A DNA stretch of 64,000 nucleotides from Spongiibacter thalassae (GCF_012272835.1 NZ_JAAWWK010000005.1:332125-396124), one strand, 5' to 3'. Positions 28,284 through 37,768 are shown, counted from the first letter of the stretch. Made by a program: numbers and translations. The notes: generated from the letters alone by a model not told the origin.

Positions 28284-29708
28284 ATGAACGTTAATAATGA
28301 CGCCGCGACGACTAGTCAACTGCAAAGCCTCCTGGAGGCCCAGCGAAAAGCACATATCAAAGACCCGTACCCCAGTTTGTCGCTTCGAATCGATCGTATT
28401 CAGCGAATGATCGACATGCTGGTATGCAATGAGCAGAAAATTATAGACGCAGTGATGGCGGATTTCGAAAATCGCTCACCGACCATGACGCGGTCTTCTG
28501 ACATTATGCCGACCCTGGATAATCTCAAGCATGTAAAGAAGCATCTCAAGAATTGGATGAAGCCGGAAAAACGCAATAGTAAATTTCCGCTCGGTTTAAT
28601 TGGTGGAAAGTCAAAGGTCGAATATGTGCCTCTGGGCGTCGTGGGAAATATTTCCCCGTGGAATTTCCCTATTCAGTTAGCGCTTTCACCCATGGCTGAT
28701 ATATTTGGTGCCGGAAATCGCGTCATGTTAAAACCGTCAGAGCTAAGCCCGAATAGCTCACAGTTAATGGCTGACATGGCGAAAAATAACTTTGATAGTG
28801 CCGAACTTGCAGTTGTTCTCGGTGGGCCTGAAGTGGCCGCTGAGTTTGCCGCGCTAAAATTCGACCACCTGCTATTTACCGGTTCGACGAATATAGCCAG
28901 ATTAGTGGCGCAGTCTGCTGCGCCGCAGTTAGTGCCATTAACCTTGGAGTTAGGCGGAAAAAATCCCGTTATCGTATCTCAAAGTGCAGATGTCAAGCTC
29001 ACTGCAGAGAAGTTGATGTGGGCTAAGGCCATGAACGGTGGGCAAATATGCCTATGCCCGGATACCGTCTTCCTACCGGATAACAAAATAGAAGAGTTTA
29101 TTTCTGCGTGTAAAGCGGCGCTGGATAAAATGTACCCGGATATCGCTAATAACGAAGAATACACGCATATTATTTCGCCACGTCACGCTGATCGGCTGCG
29201 CGAGATGACTCAAGAAGCGCGAGATGCCGGTGCTCGGGTAGTGGAATTTTACGATGATAGCGCGAGTGGCCGCCGTGTGCTGCCTAAGCTTATTTTCAAC
29301 GCCGATGCCAGTAGCCGAGTTGCGCAAGAAGAAATCTTTGGGCCATTGATGGCCATACAAAGTTATTCCAGTCTGCAAAGCGTTCTCAATGGTATTAACG
29401 AAGGTAGCAGGCCGCTAGCCATTTACTATTTTGGTGAAGACAGAAATGAGATTGAAAAGATCACCCACGAGACCGTGTCAGGAGGCATGGTAATCAACGA
29501 CCTTATGGCGCATATACTGCAAGATGATCTGCCGTTTGGTGGTGTGGGTGAAAGTGGTACCGGCAGTTATCACGGTTTCGACGGATTTAAAAACTTCAGT
29601 CATGCCAAGGCTGTTTACAAACAATCCAAGCTTGATCCTTTCAAGATTCTGCGGCCACCCTACAGCGACCTTATGAAGAAAAATATCGCGAAACAAATAA
29701 AGCCATAA
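28284..29708 (+). CDS. Aldehyde dehydrogenase (coniferyl aldehyde dehydrogenase-like)
   Basis: A 474-residue NAD(P)-dependent aldehyde dehydrogenase, close in length and ends to the coniferyl/class 3 aldehyde dehydrogenases. The catalytic glutamate is in LELGGKNP near residue 223, and the nucleophile is a cysteine in GGQICLCPD near residue 255. PWNFP gives the family asparagine. AAGGGA lies upstream of ATG 28284. It would oxidise the aldehyde made by the preceding alcohol dehydrogenase to an acid for the ligase at 25330. Confidence 0.9.
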   Translation: MNVNNDAATTSQLQSLLEAQRKAHIKDPYPSLSLRIDRIQRMIDMLVCNEQKIIDAVMADFENRSPTMTRSSDIMPTLDNLKHVKKHLKNWMKPEKRNSKFPLGLIGGKSKVEYVPLGVVGNISPWNFPIQLALSPMADIFGAGNRVMLKPSELSPNSSQLMADMAKNNFDSAELAVVLGGPEVAAEFAALKFDHLLFTGSTNIARLVAQSAAPQLVPLTLELGGKNPVIVSQSADVKLTAEKLMWAKAMNGGQICLCPDTVFLPDNKIEEFISACKAALDKMYPDIANNEEYTHIISPRHADRLREMTQEARDAGARVVEFYDDSASGRRVLPKLIFNADASSRVAQEEIFGPLMAIQSYSSLQSVLNGINEGSRPLAIYYFGEDRNEIEKITHETVSGGMVINDLMAHILQDDLPFGGVGESGTGSYHGFDGFKNFSHAKAVYKQSKLDPFKILRPPYSDLMKKNIAKQIKP

Positions 29709-29732
29709 TTCAGGCTGTTAAGTGGTTATGTG

Positions 29733-29752
29733 ACGCCTGCAATTGCAGGCGT
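29733..29752 (+). terminator. Terminator-like hairpin after the aldehyde dehydrogenase
   Basis: ACGCCTGCAA directly followed by its reverse complement, a 20-bp perfect palindrome, then TTATTCG. It lies 25 nt past the stop codon. The T-run is poor, but the position suits the end of the ligase/alcohol/aldehyde dehydrogenase operon. Confidence 0.5.
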
Positions 29753-29873
29753 TTATTCGTTGGCATTGATGTAATTTCCGGAGTGGTAAGGGGAAGCTTT
29801 TTATGAACTACGGGCACACGTTGTTGGTGTATGCACAAGTAGTCGATCGCGGAAAGTGTGGCCCTGATATAAG

Positions 29874-30116
29874 CCTACCATCGAGTTCATGAATGTCCCT
29901 ATGTTCCCTTCTCTGGCAATTATCCCAAGCCAGGCTATTCAGGAGGGGGCATACCTTCCCGAATCCTGTGCTCATATTTTTTACCATCGTCGAGTCAATG
30001 ATATTAACGATGATCTACCTAAAATTTCAGGGTTTGCTGGTAGTCAGATGCTGTTAATGAAGAAATTGTTTTTTGGCATTTTGAGAAGAAAAAGAGTATC
30101 ACAGGACAATCAATAG
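29874..30116 (+). pseudogene. Truncated GFA-family (glutathione-dependent formaldehyde-activating-like) protein
   Basis: The frame reads YKPTIEFMNVPMFPSLAI and later HIFYHRRVNDINDDLPK, which resembles the C-terminal part of GFA/CENP-V-type zinc proteins (AHIFYxxRVxDIxDDLPK). The N-terminal CxC and CxxC zinc cysteines are missing: a TGA lies directly upstream in frame. An ATG at 29889 would give 75 residues. It is probably a leftover; a real small protein is less likely. Confidence 0.4.
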
Positions 30117-30481
30117 TATGGAAAGCCTCTCCGGAAAAGTAGATGTTTTTTCCGGCTATGTGGGGATGCCAAAATAGCTACGAAAGCGCATGCAGGCGCA
30201 AGGAGGGCTATCCTTGAACGAGGATCGTGCTTGGGAAGTAAAACACTTGGAAGTGTCCTGTTTGGTCAATTGGTGTCCGATAATATCATTCAACTACGCC
30301 ACTTTGTCGCGTACATTGATCACATGGGGTTGTCAACATTAAGGTTTTCGGTGGCGTATCCAGTTTTCTAATAAAAAGAAGCTATTTGGCTAGAAAACGA
30401 GCAGACACGCCCTGTATTCCCATATTTAATAACTATTTTCATTAGTATGTTAGGGAAACCTAATTTGATTTCGGTGTTGTT

Positions 30482-31957
30482 ATGAATTGTATTTCTGAAA
30501 AGCCGTTTAAAGTTGCGATTATAGGTACCGGGTTTGGTGGCTTGGGCATGGGCTACTATCTTAAAAAAGCCGGAATTGATTCTTTTGTTATTCTTGAGAA
30601 AGAATCGGATGTCGGTGGAGTGTGGCGTGAGAATACCTATCCAGGTGCGGGCTGTGATGTTCCGTCTCACTTGTATTCCTGGTCCTTTGAGCCACATTAC
30701 CCTTGGCAGTATCGGTACGCAAAGCATTATGAAATCAAAGAGTATATGCGGCATACCGTAAGAAAATATGGTTTAGCCTCTCATATACGTTTTGGCACAG
30801 AGGTGACGGCGGCCGATTTCGATGAGGCTCGCGCTTTATGGGTTATCACCACGGCTGGCGGTGAAAAAATTGAGGCCGATGTGCTAATCAGCGCTGTCGG
30901 GCAATTGCATAGACCCTCAATTCCCAATATTCCAGGGCGAGATACCTTCAAAGGCGTTAGCTTCCATTCCGCGAACTGGAATCACGACTTTGATATGACC
31001 GATAAAAACGTTGCTGTAATCGGCACGGGCGCTAGCGCCGTTCAGTTTGTGCCGGAAATTGCCAAGCGGGTTAAAAAGCTGGATGTATTTCAGCGGTCAC
31101 CGGGTTGGGTAGGCCCTAAGTTTGAAAAAGCGTTTTCCTCGCTAGAGCGTTGGCTATTGGATCGTATTCCGTTTCTACATGATATGGATCGTTTACGTAT
31201 CTTTCTGGTCTCTGAAAGCCTTGGTTATGCTTACCGGGGGCACCGCTGGGCTGAAAAATTGCTAACGTGGATGTCTAAAGCGCAGCTAAGAATTCAGGTA
31301 AAAGACCCTGTGCTGCGCAAACGACTGACGCCGGACTACCCCATCGGGTGTAAGCGTTTGCTGTTGACGACGGATTGGTTGCGGGCTCTGGTTCGCCCTA
31401 ATGTCAATGTTATATCCGAAGGTGTTCAGGAAATCACCGAAGACGGTGTGCGCAGCGCTGATGGCCGTTTGCATAAAGTAGACGCTATTGTGTACGGCAC
31501 AGGGTTTTTAGCGACAGAGTTTTTGGCGCCGATGCGAGTTAGCGGCCTTGGCGGCGAGTTGCTTCATGAGCGCTGGGCGAAAGGCGCGAATGCCTATTTG
31601 GGTATGGCTGTGTCCGGGTTTCCGAACTTTTTCACCTTATATGGCCCAAATTCAAATCTGGGTTCCGGCTCTATTATTTATATGTTGGAACGTCAGCAAC
31701 GGTACATCACTCAGCTTTTGGTAGATCGCCGTGAAAAGTCGTGGGACTATCTTGATGTCAAAAGTGATTGTCACGAAGATTTCGTAGAGGAAATACGAGA
31801 GCGCAGTGAGCAGTCAACCTTTGAGGGTGATTGCCAAAGTTGGTATAAAACCGCTGAGGGTGTCAACACCAACAACTGGGTCGGCTCTATGTTTGAGTAT
31901 CACCGCCGTACTGCAAAGCCCGAATTTGCCCACTATCAGTTTATCAAGCTGGGATAG
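30482..31957 (+). CDS. Flavin-containing / Baeyer-Villiger-type monooxygenase
   Basis: A 491-residue NADPH and FAD-dependent monooxygenase. GTGFGGLG (residues 15-22) binds FAD, GTGASAVQFVP binds NADPH, and FKGVSFHSANW near residues 157-167 matches the Baeyer-Villiger fingerprint FxGxxxHxxxW; the position after the tryptophan, usually P or D, is N. Enzymes of this class insert oxygen next to a ketone to give esters or lactones. It stands alone after the GFA-like remnant and is followed by a terminator at 31995. The alpha/beta hydrolase at 17680 could cleave its product (inference). Confidence 0.87.
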   Translation: MNCISEKPFKVAIIGTGFGGLGMGYYLKKAGIDSFVILEKESDVGGVWRENTYPGAGCDVPSHLYSWSFEPHYPWQYRYAKHYEIKEYMRHTVRKYGLASHIRFGTEVTAADFDEARALWVITTAGGEKIEADVLISAVGQLHRPSIPNIPGRDTFKGVSFHSANWNHDFDMTDKNVAVIGTGASAVQFVPEIAKRVKKLDVFQRSPGWVGPKFEKAFSSLERWLLDRIPFLHDMDRLRIFLVSESLGYAYRGHRWAEKLLTWMSKAQLRIQVKDPVLRKRLTPDYPIGCKRLLLTTDWLRALVRPNVNVISEGVQEITEDGVRSADGRLHKVDAIVYGTGFLATEFLAPMRVSGLGGELLHERWAKGANAYLGMAVSGFPNFFTLYGPNSNLGSGSIIYMLERQQRYITQLLVDRREKSWDYLDVKSDCHEDFVEEIRERSEQSTFEGDCQSWYKTAEGVNTNNWVGSMFEYHRRTAKPEFAHYQFIKLG

Positions 31958-31994
31958 CCTTCCAGTTCTTTGATTACCTTGATGCAAGGTCTTT

Positions 31995-32022
31995 GGAGGT
32001 TCGGAAACGGCCTCCTTTTTTT
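31995..32022 (+). terminator. Rho-independent terminator
   Basis: GGAGG and CCTCC stem, extendable by G-U pairs, around a loop near CGGAAAC, followed by seven T. It lies 38 nt past the monooxygenase stop. Confidence 0.7.
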
Positions 32023-32233
32023 ATATCTGCCCGTAGTGAGTATCAGTACGGGACAAATAGGCCATGCTGCGATCGCTGGGTGGCGCAAGGCCGTTAAATC
32101 TGATCATTTACACCTGCCGGCATTATGATCTACTCTGGTGTGTAAGAACCCGTCTGCGTGGGGTGTATATAGATAGATCCTTAAGTGCTGGGTTAGGTCG
32201 CTGGGAATTTAGTAGCAGTAAGAGGGATATTTT

Positions 32234-32896
32234 GTGAAAGTCAGTCAGGTGATGCAAATGCGCAGCTCGGTACGGGGTTTCATAGATAAGCCGGTGCCTG
32301 ACGAGATTTTGCGAAGAATATTCGAAAACGCCCAGCAATCACCGTCAAACTGTAATACCCAACCCTGGAAAGTCTATGTCTTCTCCGGTCAGAAAAAAGA
32401 CGAACTGAGTAAGAGGCTTGTAGCGGGTGTGCTTTCCGGAAAACCGGCTTCGCCGGATTTTGACTGGAGCGTGCAATATCAGGGGGATCACCGCGAGCGT
32501 CAATTTGGGGCTGCCGCGGTCTTGTATGGCGCATTGGGAATAGATAGGAAAGACAAGCAAGCGCGCGCGGAGGCAATGCTAAGAAACTGGCAGTTTTTTG
32601 GCGCCCCCCATGTCGCCTTTTTCACCATGGAAAAGTACCTCGGGGTTATGGGGGCGGTGGATTTAGGGGTCTATGCACAGTCGCTCTCATTATTACTGGA
32701 AGAAAATGGTATCAGCAGCTGTATGCAGGGCGCGTTAGGGCAATTTCCAGGGCCTGTGCGCGCCATGACGGGGATGCTCGAGTCCGAAGGGGTGTTGTTT
32801 GGCATGTCTTTTGGATACGAAGATACAGAGGCACCGGCTAATGCAGCGAAAACGGACCGGGCTGAGCTGAACGACTCGGTGCATTTTTTAGTGTGA
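32234..32896 (+). CDS. Nitroreductase-family flavoprotein
   Basis: A 220-residue FMN-dependent NADH oxidoreductase of the nitroreductase family. The N-terminal MRSSVRGF gives the FMN phosphate-binding arginine-serine pattern, and SPSNCNTQPWKVYV the following loop. The central DLGVYAQSLSLLLEENGISSC is also typical. GTG 32234 follows GAGGG. Members reduce nitro groups, quinones or enones, and a few act as dehydrogenases in catabolic routes. It precedes the wax-ester synthase by 84 nt; a functional link is not clear. Confidence 0.87.
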   Translation: MKVSQVMQMRSSVRGFIDKPVPDEILRRIFENAQQSPSNCNTQPWKVYVFSGQKKDELSKRLVAGVLSGKPASPDFDWSVQYQGDHRERQFGAAAVLYGALGIDRKDKQARAEAMLRNWQFFGAPHVAFFTMEKYLGVMGAVDLGVYAQSLSLLLEENGISSCMQGALGQFPGPVRAMTGMLESEGVLFGMSFGYEDTEAPANAAKTDRAELNDSVHFLV

Positions 32897-32980
32897 CAGG
32901 CTCCATCCTGAGCGGAGCGCGACGACGATTAGTGTGCAATAAAATTTGAATGTCGGTATTGAAATTAAGGAAGATCACCA

Positions 32981-34396
32981 ATGAAGCAACTCAGTAACAT
33001 GGATTCGTTATTTGTTTACAACGAATCAGCTAAAGCACCCCTGCATATTTCCAGCATGTTTATTTATGACCCACCCGTTGAGGGTGAGCCGCCTGTTCGC
33101 TTTAAGGACATATTGCGTCGCTACGAAGAGCGTCTTCCCTTGTCGCCCGTTTTTCGCCGTAAGCTCTCGAAAGTGGTTTTTGATCTCGATACGCCGTATT
33201 GGATTGAGGATCCGGATTTTGATCTCGAATTTCATGTGCGCCATATCGCCTTACCTGCACCCGGTGACTGGCGGCAACTGTGTATATCGCTGGCGAGGCT
33301 TCAAAGCCGGCCATTGGATTTGAGTCGCCCTCCCTGGGAAGTCTACGTTATTGAGGGCTTGAATAATGTGAACGGCCTGCCTGAAGGCAGCTTTGGGATG
33401 TTGATTAAAATCCATCATGCAGCCATTGATGGCGCTACCGGGGCGCAGTTGGGGGCTGTACTACACGATCTGGAGCCTAACCCGGTGCCGCGGGATATAA
33501 GCGATGATTGGCAGCCGGAAGAGGAGCCCAGTCAGCTAAGAAAATTAGGTAAAGCGTATCTAAATTTCATTACGACACCGAGGAAAGCCACGTCTTTGGT
33601 GAAGAAGGTGGTTAAGTCACGCAATAACTTATTTGGCAATTCTACAAAGACGCCTCAGACTGAACATAATTTGAAAGTCCGTACCCGCTTTAATCAGCCC
33701 ATAAGCCCACACCGGGTGTTTGGTGGTTTGCGTATGGACCTTGATGATGTAAAGCGTATCCGTCGCGTTGCGGGTGAATGTACGTTAAATGATGTGTTGT
33801 TAAGCATTATCGGCGGGGCAATGCGTCACTATCTTGAAGATAAGGGTGAATTGCCGGAAAGCTCCCTGGTTTCTCTTGTGCCGATCAATACCCGTAAAGC
33901 TGACGCTAGTACTGAAGGTGGGAACGAAGTTTCCGTAATGTACGTCAGTGTGGGAACGGCGGTGGCAGACCCGCTTGAGCGCATTCGCTTCATTAATTCA
34001 GATGCGGTTAGCTCGAAAGCCTACGCCGAAGCGGTCAGTGTAGAGTTGATGAGTTCAACGATCGATACCGTGCCCACCAGTCTGATGTCTTTGGGAATGC
34101 GGGTTGGTGTTAAAACGGGTCTGGTATCAAAAGCAGCGTTGCCACAAACGATTGTAACTAATGTGCCAGGGCCGCAGTTTCCCTTGTATTTCTGCGGGGC
34201 TAAAGCGTCAGTGGGTTTTGGGATAGGTTGTATAACGGACGGGAGCGGGCTGTTTCATACTGTAACGAGCTACAACGGTAGTGTGACCCTGACTTTTTTA
34301 AGTTGCCGTGAAATGATGACCGACCCTGATTTTTATCATCAGTGTATTAATCGCTCGTTGCAAGAGCACTTGGAGGCAGTTGGCGTAGGCGGCTGA
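32981..34396 (+). CDS. Wax ester synthase / diacylglycerol acyltransferase (WS/DGAT)
   Basis: A 471-residue bifunctional acyltransferase. The catalytic HHAAIDG is at about residues 144-150; PLSPVFRRKL, LNDVLLSIIGGAMR and NVPGPQFPLYF are the other conserved family segments. It uses acyl-CoA to make wax esters or triacylglycerol as storage lipid. AAGGA lies upstream of ATG 32981. Storage of carbon from a hydrocarbon-like substrate would fit the PlsB and PlsC acyltransferases at 1.7-5.6 kb, which make the acceptor (inference). Confidence 0.92.
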   Translation: MKQLSNMDSLFVYNESAKAPLHISSMFIYDPPVEGEPPVRFKDILRRYEERLPLSPVFRRKLSKVVFDLDTPYWIEDPDFDLEFHVRHIALPAPGDWRQLCISLARLQSRPLDLSRPPWEVYVIEGLNNVNGLPEGSFGMLIKIHHAAIDGATGAQLGAVLHDLEPNPVPRDISDDWQPEEEPSQLRKLGKAYLNFITTPRKATSLVKKVVKSRNNLFGNSTKTPQTEHNLKVRTRFNQPISPHRVFGGLRMDLDDVKRIRRVAGECTLNDVLLSIIGGAMRHYLEDKGELPESSLVSLVPINTRKADASTEGGNEVSVMYVSVGTAVADPLERIRFINSDAVSSKAYAEAVSVELMSSTIDTVPTSLMSLGMRVGVKTGLVSKAALPQTIVTNVPGPQFPLYFCGAKASVGFGIGCITDGSGLFHTVTSYNGSVTLTFLSCREMMTDPDFYHQCINRSLQEHLEAVGVGG

Positions 34397-34439
34397 TTCT
34401 CTGTGGGGCGCCGTTCCTATTAGCTGATTACGGTAAGTG

Positions 34440-34476
34440 TGCGCAGGCAAAATCCTTGGGTTTGTCTGCGCATTTT
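34440..34476 (+). terminator. Rho-independent terminator
   Basis: TGCGCAGGCAAA and TTTGTCTGCGCA pair at 11 of 12 positions around a 9-nt loop and are followed by TTTT. It ends the wax-ester synthase transcript, between convergent genes. Confidence 0.75.
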
Positions 34477-34528
34477 GTTGGTTTACCGCGCATGGCTCGT
34501 TGATAAGCTTTCTGAGCCTGGCGCTTAC

Positions 34529-35269
34529 TTAAACATCGTCTGAGCCAAAATGATTTGGCTGGATATCCAGGCTGTAGCCCAGTTTTTCACAGCCGCGACC
34601 AAAATCCCGCACGTGTTTGCGTGCCCACTCTTCGGCAGCTGCTGAATCTTTTTGCTTGATTGCGGCCACAATGCTTTCGTGTGCTTTTAACATGCGAATA
34701 TTGGCATTATCTAAATTTGCCAATAGCTTGCTCTCTGCGAGGTAAAACAGCTCAGTCATGCCAAGGCGGCTCCATTGCAGAACCCTGTTGTTGGAGGCTT
34801 CGGCTAGTAGACTGTGAAATTCACGGTCAAGGATTTCAAGCCGTTGATTGTCGTCCAGAGCCTCTCGCATTTGCTCCAGATTGTCCTCTAGCTGTCCCAG
34901 CAGCTTCGTCGATACTCGGCCTGCGGCCAGGCCCGCCAGGGTCGGCTCAATCATCAGAATTGACTCATACACCTCGGCCAACGTGACCTGGTCAATCAGC
35001 ATAGTGGTTGAAATGCGGCGGGAAAAATTCTCGTATTTCGGTACGGTAACCGTGAGCTTTTTCTTGCCCGGAGCGCGGCCAACCAGATCATTTTCCTCCA
35101 GCAGTCTCAGCGCCTCGCGTACTGAGGAGCGGTTAACGCCGTAGCTTTCTGCCAGCTCAGTTTCCGAGGGCAGCGTATCTCCAAGCTGTAGCTGGCCGCT
35201 TACTATCTGTGATTCCAGTTGGTTGTAAATCTGGCGGTATAGCGGTTCACGCTTTAGTGGCTTAACCAT
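34529..35269 (-). CDS. GntR-family regulator, FadR/FCD subfamily
   Basis: A 246-residue transcription factor with an N-terminal winged helix (about residues 8-75; LPSETELAESYGVNRSSVREALRLLE) and a C-terminal FCD ligand domain (about 90-215) with the metal-binding-type histidines in LDREFHSLL and HESIVAAI. It diverges from the ACAD11-like operon across a 37-bp perfect inverted repeat, so it most likely represses that operon and itself, released by an acid or acyl-CoA (inference). Start ATG 35269. Confidence 0.9.
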   Translation of the reverse strand: MVKPLKREPLYRQIYNQLESQIVSGQLQLGDTLPSETELAESYGVNRSSVREALRLLEENDLVGRAPGKKKLTVTVPKYENFSRRISTTMLIDQVTLAEVYESILMIEPTLAGLAAGRVSTKLLGQLEDNLEQMREALDDNQRLEILDREFHSLLAEASNNRVLQWSRLGMTELFYLAESKLLANLDNANIRMLKAHESIVAAIKQKDSAAAEEWARKHVRDFGRGCEKLGYSLDIQPNHFGSDDV

Positions 35270-35352
35270 AACACTATGTTTTTCCTGAGCTTTTTTTGCT
35301 TTTCCCGGCTTTAGGTACCGCTTTCGTACTCGATTGACGGGCGCTTAGCCTA

Positions 35353-35381
35353 TTGACTTCTTTTAGGGCTGTCTATAGATT
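35353..35381 (+). promoter_or_regulatory. Promoter of the ACAD11-like operon
   Basis: TTGACT (35353-35358), 17 nt, TAGATT (35376-35381). The -10 runs into the large inverted repeat at 35378-35414, so a bound regulator would block the start site. About 70 nt upstream of ATG 35449. Confidence 0.55.
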
Positions 35382-35414
35382 AATGATTGTCGGACTGTCC
35401 GACAATCATTAATC
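35378..35414. promoter_or_regulatory. 37-bp perfect inverted repeat, probable GntR operator
   Basis: Two 18-bp arms, the left one GATTAATGATTGTCGGAC, are exact reverse complements around a single T. Within it TTGTCGGAC and GTCCGACAA each look like the short TxGTxxxACxA operator of FadR/FCD regulators, so two dimers could bind side by side. It lies between the GntR gene and the operon it diverges from. It could also form a hairpin at the RNA start. Confidence 0.8.
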
Positions 35415-35448
35415 GCTATAAAGCGCTAAACGAGCGAAGAGGCAGGCT

Positions 35449-36666
35449 ATGAATTTTGAACATACTGATAAGGTAATGGAGCTGATCGCTCGTATTGAAG
35501 CCTTTATGAAGGAATATATTTATCCGAATGAAGAGGCTTACGAAGAGTTTGTTACTGATCCTGCCAATCTGTGGGTTGTTCCGCCCATTATGGAAGAGCT
35601 CAAAGCCAAGGCGAAGGAAGAGGGTCTGTGGAACTTCTTCCTGCCTAAAGAATATGGCGAATTTAGCCCGGGTTTGACCAACCTGGAATACGCCCCTCTG
35701 GCAGAATTGATGGGTCGTGTGGAATTTGCCAGTGAGGTGTTTAACTGTAGCGCACCGGACACCGGCAATATGGAAGTGCTGGCTCGCTACGGTACTCCTG
35801 CCCAGCAGGAGCGCTGGTTGCAACCATTGCTGAACGGCGATATTCGCTCTGCCTACCTGATGACCGAGCCTCAAAACGCCTGTTCCGATGCCACCAATGT
35901 TGAGTGCTCTATTGTTCGAGATGGCGATGAGTACGTGATTAACGGTCGCAAGTGGTGGGCTTCCAGTGTTTATGACCCGCGTTGTGAGCTGCTGTTGGTC
36001 ATGGGCAAAACCGATTTTGATGCCCCTAAGTACACACAACAATCGACTATTATCGTGCCTAAAAACACACCTGGGGTGACCTTGGTTCGCCCGTTAAAAG
36101 TGATGAATCACCTGCACTCGCCTCACGGCCACGGTGAGGTGTTGTTGGAAAATGTACGCGTACCGGTAGAGAACATTATTTTAGGTGAGGGGCGTGGTTT
36201 TGAGATTGCCCAGGGGCGCCTTGGCCCGGGCCGCATCCACCACTGTATGCGTATGATCGGTGCCGCCCAGCGTAGCTTGGAGTTGATGTGTCATCGCGTC
36301 GAAGAACGTTCTCCGTTTGGTAAGAAATTGTCTGCTCAAGGCAGTATTCGCCAGGACATTGCCAAGTCTCGCTGTGAGATTGAGCAGGCTCGCCTGCTGA
36401 CGCTGGCCGCCGCCGATAAGTTGGACAAACTGGGCAACAAAGAGGCGAAAGACTTTATCGCCATGATTAAAATCGTTGCACCGCAAATGTGTCAAACCGT
36501 GGCTGACCGCGCCATGCAGGCGCACGGTGGTATGGGCGTTTCTCAGGACACGCCCATTGCCAACTTCTTCGCCAACGCTCGCATGATTCGTTTTACCGAT
36601 GGCCCCTGTGAAGTGCATATGTCTCAGTTGGGCAAGCAGACCATTGCTGAAGTGCTAGGTAAGTAA
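35449..36666 (+). CDS. Acyl-CoA dehydrogenase, ACAD10/11-like
   Basis: A 405-residue FAD-dependent acyl-CoA dehydrogenase. [24 protein letters not shown] and the C-terminal FTDGPCEVH are visible. In most ACADs that last motif is YEGTSEIQ with a catalytic glutamate; here the residue is an aspartate (D384), as in ACAD10/ACAD11-type enzymes whose ends read ADGPDEVH. Those enzymes, and bacterial LvaC, work with an APH-domain kinase on 4-hydroxyacyl-CoAs, and an APH gene lies three genes downstream. First gene of the operon behind the 37-bp inverted repeat. Family call sure, reaction inferred. Confidence 0.9.
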   Translation: MNFEHTDKVMELIARIEAFMKEYIYPNEEAYEEFVTDPANLWVVPPIMEELKAKAKEEGLWNFFLPKEYGEFSPGLTNLEYAPLAELMGRVEFASEVFNCSAPDTGNMEVLARYGTPAQQERWLQPLLNGDIRSAYLMTEPQNACSDATNVECSIVRDGDEYVINGRKWWASSVYDPRCELLLVMGKTDFDAPKYTQQSTIIVPKNTPGVTLVRPLKVMNHLHSPHGHGEVLLENVRVPVENIILGEGRGFEIAQGRLGPGRIHHCMRMIGAAQRSLELMCHRVEERSPFGKKLSAQGSIRQDIAKSRCEIEQARLLTLAAADKLDKLGNKEAKDFIAMIKIVAPQMCQTVADRAMQAHGGMGVSQDTPIANFFANARMIRFTDGPCEVHMSQLGKQTIAEVLGK

Positions 36667-36703
36667 TAAGCCATAAAGGCAACAAATAAACGGAGATTAA
36701 TTT

Positions 36704-37768
36704 ATGAAAGCACTTGTATTTAACGGCCCCAAAGACCTGCGTTACGAATCCTTTGCTGACCCTAAAATATCTAAAGATAGTAGCCTGATTATTCAGGTAA
36801 AGAACTGCAGTATCTGCGGGTCCGATTTGCACATGTATCACGGTGACCGCATTGGACCGTTTGATTACAGCAAACCCATGGACCACTTTTGCACTGGGCA
36901 CGAAACCATTGGTGAAGTGGTTGAAGTGGGTAAGGCAGTCACTGCCCACAAAGTCGGCGACCGTATTCTGGTTGCCGGCGGTTCAGGTTGTGGCGTATGC
37001 AAGCACTGCCGAAGAGGTGAGCTAAGCCTTTGCGAAGGTGGCTCTCGCGGTCAACCGGCCATAGCCTATGGTGTTTCACCTGTGCTACAGGGTGGCCACG
37101 CAGAATACATGGAAGTGCCTTTTGCCGACATAGGTGCCGCAACAATCCCTGACGGCGTTACCGACGAGCAGGCTATTCTGTTAACCGATGCACTGGGCAC
37201 AGGTTATTACGGTGTGAAAATGGCCAATGTCAAACCCGGCGATAGCGTCGCCGTGATTGGTCAGGGCCCTGTCGGTTTAATGGCCGCGGAAGCGGCCATG
37301 GCGGTAGGTGCCTCTCGGGTTTACTGTATCGACATGCAGGACAGCCGTCTCAAGCTAGCGGCCAAATTTGGCGGTATTCCTCTAAAGCCGGATGAGGCTC
37401 TCCAGCGTATCAAGGAGGACACCAACGGACTCGGTGTTGATGCCGTGGTTGAGGCTGTCGGTGTGGGCCCCACACTCAAGCAAGCCACCATGATGCTGCG
37501 CTTCGGCGGATCTATGTCCATTCTCGGTATCTTGCAAAAAGGCACAGAGCTGCCCGTGCGAATAATGCAAACTAAGTGTCTACGTGTTCACGCAGGTATT
37601 TCTGGTATTGCCAACTTGTGGGAAGAGTTAATCCCCTTAGTACAGGGTGGCCGCATTAAAGGTGAAGGTATATTTACCCACCACTTTTCCCTATCCGAAG
37701 GGGCAGAAGCCTTCCGCTTATTTGAATCTCGTGAAGACGGGGTCATTAAAACCTTGATCACGCCTTAA
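36704..37768 (+). CDS. Zinc-dependent alcohol dehydrogenase
   Basis: A 354-residue MDR alcohol dehydrogenase. The catalytic-zinc ligands are in CSICGSDLH and GHETIGEV, and four cysteines in CGVCKHCRRGELSLC bind the structural zinc. The NAD motif is GQGPVGLMAAEAA. GGAG lies upstream of ATG 36704. It would oxidise an alcohol to an aldehyde or ketone. It lies 37 nt after the ACAD11-like gene and 20 nt before an SDR gene. Confidence 0.9.
   Translation: MKALVFNGPKDLRYESFADPKISKDSSLIIQVKNCSICGSDLHMYHGDRIGPFDYSKPMDHFCTGHETIGEVVEVGKAVTAHKVGDRILVAGGSGCGVCKHCRRGELSLCEGGSRGQPAIAYGVSPVLQGGHAEYMEVPFADIGAATIPDGVTDEQAILLTDALGTGYYGVKMANVKPGDSVAVIGQGPVGLMAAEAAMAVGASRVYCIDMQDSRLKLAAKFGGIPLKPDEALQRIKEDTNGLGVDAVVEAVGVGPTLKQATMMLRFGGSMSILGILQKGTELPVRIMQTKCLRVHAGISGIANLWEELIPLVQGGRIKGEGIFTHHFSLSEGAEAFRLFESREDGVIKTLITP

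Larger units (their letters stand above)
29709..30481. other. Intergenic region with a gene remnant and stem-loops
   Basis: About 770 nt without an intact gene. It holds the hairpin at 29733-29752, the truncated GFA-like frame to 30116, a CCGGAAAA/TTTTCCGG stem-loop at 30131-30155, and an inverted repeat GTTTTCTA/TAGAAAAC (30363-30370 and 30391-30398) about 85 nt before the monooxygenase gene that could be an operator. Nothing else was recognised. Confidence 0.5.

Noticed and set aside
35416-36042. 208-codon minus-strand frame opposite the ACAD11-like gene
   Set aside because: It is the mirror of a well-supported gene; its sequence has no family features.
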